The position numbers and the translations under genes are program-made. 64,000 nt of DNA from Sphingomonadaceae bacterium (GTDB lineage: Bacteria; Pseudomonadota; Alphaproteobacteria; Sphingomonadales; Sphingomonadaceae): positions 124,001 to 188,000 of the forward strand of contig CANJBY010000001.1 in NCBI GenBank assembly GCA_947472735.1. Reading direction: 5' to 3'. Of this stretch, positions 62,754-64,000 are shown piece by piece (within the stretch, counting starts at the first letter, position 1; the number at the start of each line of letters is the position of its first letter). Under the pieces are notes generated by a model, which saw only the letters and a list, made by a program, of their open reading frames with translations, was not told where the DNA came from and did no database searches.

Positions 62754-63964
62754 CCGCCGCGCAGCATGTCGAGCGGGTTGAGCGGCTCGCCATTGCGGCG
62801 CAGCTCCAGACCGAGCACCGGTCGGCCCGGACCAGCGACTCCGACCGGCGATCCGGCCAGCAGCTGCTGGCCGACACGGACATCGAGTTGGGCCATCCCG
62901 GTTACCAGGCTGGTCCAACCCCCGGCATGTTCAATGATAACGATCTGTCCGTACCCGCGATACGGGCCCGCGAAAGCAACGCGGCCTGACGCCGGAGCGA
63001 CCACTTGCGCGCCGCCGCGCGCCTGCAGGGAAATGCCGCGGGAACGCACCGAGCCGGGGCTGGCATCGCCGAACCCGGTAACCAATCGTCCATCAACCGG
63101 CAGGGCATAGCGGCCCGGCGCTCCGCTTTGCATTGGCGCAGCGGGCACTTCCGCAGCCACCGTCCCTCCAGCCGCGGGTTGCGGGATCGGCCCCGGCAAG
63201 GCGGCCAGTTGCTGGCGCAGTTCGGCTGCCTCTCCGATACGGGCGACCAATCCCATCAAGTCGCGGGCCTGTTCCGACAGCGCTAGCGCGCGTTCCGTTT
63301 CACGGTCGGCGAGACCTCCGGTGTCTCGGGCCTCGAGCCGCTGGCGCGTTTCCACCGCCGCCAGGGCCTGTCTCCGCTCGTCAAGCTGACGGCGCGACGT
63401 CTGCAGGCTTGCCGCAGCGCGCTGGGCTTCCGTCTCAAGCGTCCGGGACCGCGTGATCGCGCCGCGCAGCGCCGCCGTCCGCGCCTCGACCTGCGGCAAC
63501 ATGGTGGCGACCAGCGCGCGCATGTGCATGGCATCACGAACCGAACCGGGACGCAGCAGTGCCAGTGCCATGGGGCGGCGCGAAAGGCGTTGCAGCGCGG
63601 CGGTCAGCTGGACCAGCGGGCGCTGGCGACGCGCCAATTCGGTGCGCAGTTGTTTACGCTGATCGGCGATCAACCGTCCCTGCGCCTCGTGACCGGCGAT
63701 CTCGGCCTGAACTTGCTGGATTCGCGCAGCCAGCGCAGCAGATTCCTGGGCGGTACGGTCGGCCGCTTCGACTGCTCCGGAGGCCTGGGTTTCGAGTCGC
63801 CGGGCCCGCTCGCCCGCTCGCGCTGCCTGGGCTCGTGCTTCAACCAATGCCCGCCGGGCGTCACCGGCTTCGTCGATGGAGGCCGGGGCCTGCTGCGCCG
63901 ACAGCCCGATCGGCACCGCAAATGCCGCAACCAGAAGGACAATTGCCGTAACCCGCAAGCTCAT
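62750..63964 (-). CDS. EnvC-like LytM/M23 domain protein with lost zinc ligands
   Basis: This is a 404-residue exported protein. A signal peptide (SLRVTAIVLLVAAFAVPIGLSA) is followed by a long Ala/Arg-rich coiled coil (about 35-250) and a C-terminal M23 fold beginning ALPVDGRLVTGFGDASPG. In active enzymes the zinc is held by HxxxD and HxH. Here the corresponding positions read SRGISL, GWTSLVTGM and GRPVLGLEL, with all histidines replaced. This matches the EnvC type, an amidase activator. A probable rlmH lies just upstream, as expected in alphaproteobacteria. Confidence 0.82.
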   Translation of the reverse strand: MSLRVTAIVLLVAAFAVPIGLSAQQAPASIDEAGDARRALVEARAQAARAGERARRLETQASGAVEAADRTAQESAALAARIQQVQAEIAGHEAQGRLIADQRKQLRTELARRQRPLVQLTAALQRLSRRPMALALLRPGSVRDAMHMRALVATMLPQVEARTAALRGAITRSRTLETEAQRAAASLQTSRRQLDERRQALAAVETRQRLEARDTGGLADRETERALALSEQARDLMGLVARIGEAAELRQQLAALPGPIPQPAAGGTVAAEVPAAPMQSGAPGRYALPVDGRLVTGFGDASPGSVRSRGISLQARGGAQVVAPASGRVAFAGPYRGYGQIVIIEHAGGWTSLVTGMAQLDVRVGQQLLAGSPVGVAGPGRPVLGLELRRNGEPLNPLDMLRGG

Positions 63965-63982
63965 GCTGGCGGTCTTACCGCG

Positions 63983-64000
63983 CTAGCCGGCGCGATGATA
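63983..64000 (-). CDS. rlmH: C-terminal end of a probable RlmH (partial)
   Basis: The last 18 bases of the window, read on the minus strand, give TAT CAT CGC GCC GGC TAG (YHRAG, then stop). RlmH, the 23S rRNA pseudouridine-1915 methyltransferase, ends in PYHRA-like residues, and rlmH commonly precedes envC in Sphingomonadales. Only five residues are visible, so this is a context-based guess. Confidence 0.4.
   Translation of the reverse strand, partial: YHRAG

Overview
The window is a gene-dense, GC-rich chromosomal segment. Its gene content points to an alphaproteobacterium of the order Sphingomonadales (Sphingomonas, Novosphingobium or Sphingobium-like). The clues are the tig-clpP-clpX block, petABC with a Tat-type Rieske protein, fused cysNC next to cysQ, an alphaproteobacterial-type glutamate-cysteine ligase, DUF1674, and several aromatic and glutathione-linked catabolic genes. 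I see no insertion sequence, prophage or CRISPR array. No gap without a gene exceeds 300 bases.

Layout. 1-7944: class III alcohol dehydrogenase (cut by the left edge), RNB ribonuclease, tRNA-Cys, motB, a dienelactone hydrolase-like protein, a hydroxycinnamoyl-CoA hydratase-lyase operon facing a MarR regulator across an operator-like palindrome, rsmB and a DUF1674 gene. 8031-13625: tRNA-Leu, tig, a tandem PilZ protein, clpP, clpX, rarD. 13664-22348: astD, selO, a hydrolase, a glycosyltransferase, a TPR membrane protein with bamB, and a large methyltransferase-like membrane protein. 22349-26107: two tandem ABM genes, gshA, rsmE, ubiA. 26104-36303: accessory catabolism, with a BKACE / aldehyde dehydrogenase / iron alcohol dehydrogenase operon, AraC, GntR and MarR regulators, a secreted protein with three SnoaL-like regions, and a divergent pair resembling the lignin enzymes LigD and LigF. 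36366-39011: trxB and a ThDP enzyme.

39016-44806 is the most interesting part: a selenocysteine locus entirely on the minus strand. In transcription order it holds a 554-residue protein with an in-frame UGA (U97-S-T-C), selD (broken by a one-base frameshift), a thioredoxin-reductase-like flavoprotein, selB, and tRNA-Sec. The UGA is followed after exactly 11 nt by a perfect 6-bp hairpin with a GGUC loop. That spacing and loop match the minimal E. coli fdhF SECIS. The last 15 codons and stop of selB lie inside the tRNA-Sec gene. No selA is present in the window.

44890-64000: GNAT, threonine aldolase, EamA transporter, SDR-like epimerase, pepN-pgeF, petABC, apt, cysQ-cysNC-cysD for sulfate assimilation, an intracellular PHA depolymerase, an ABC exporter, uppP, an EnvC-like protein that has lost its metal ligands, and the last codons of a probable rlmH.

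All calls come from reading the translated sequence and recalling family motifs. No database search was run.
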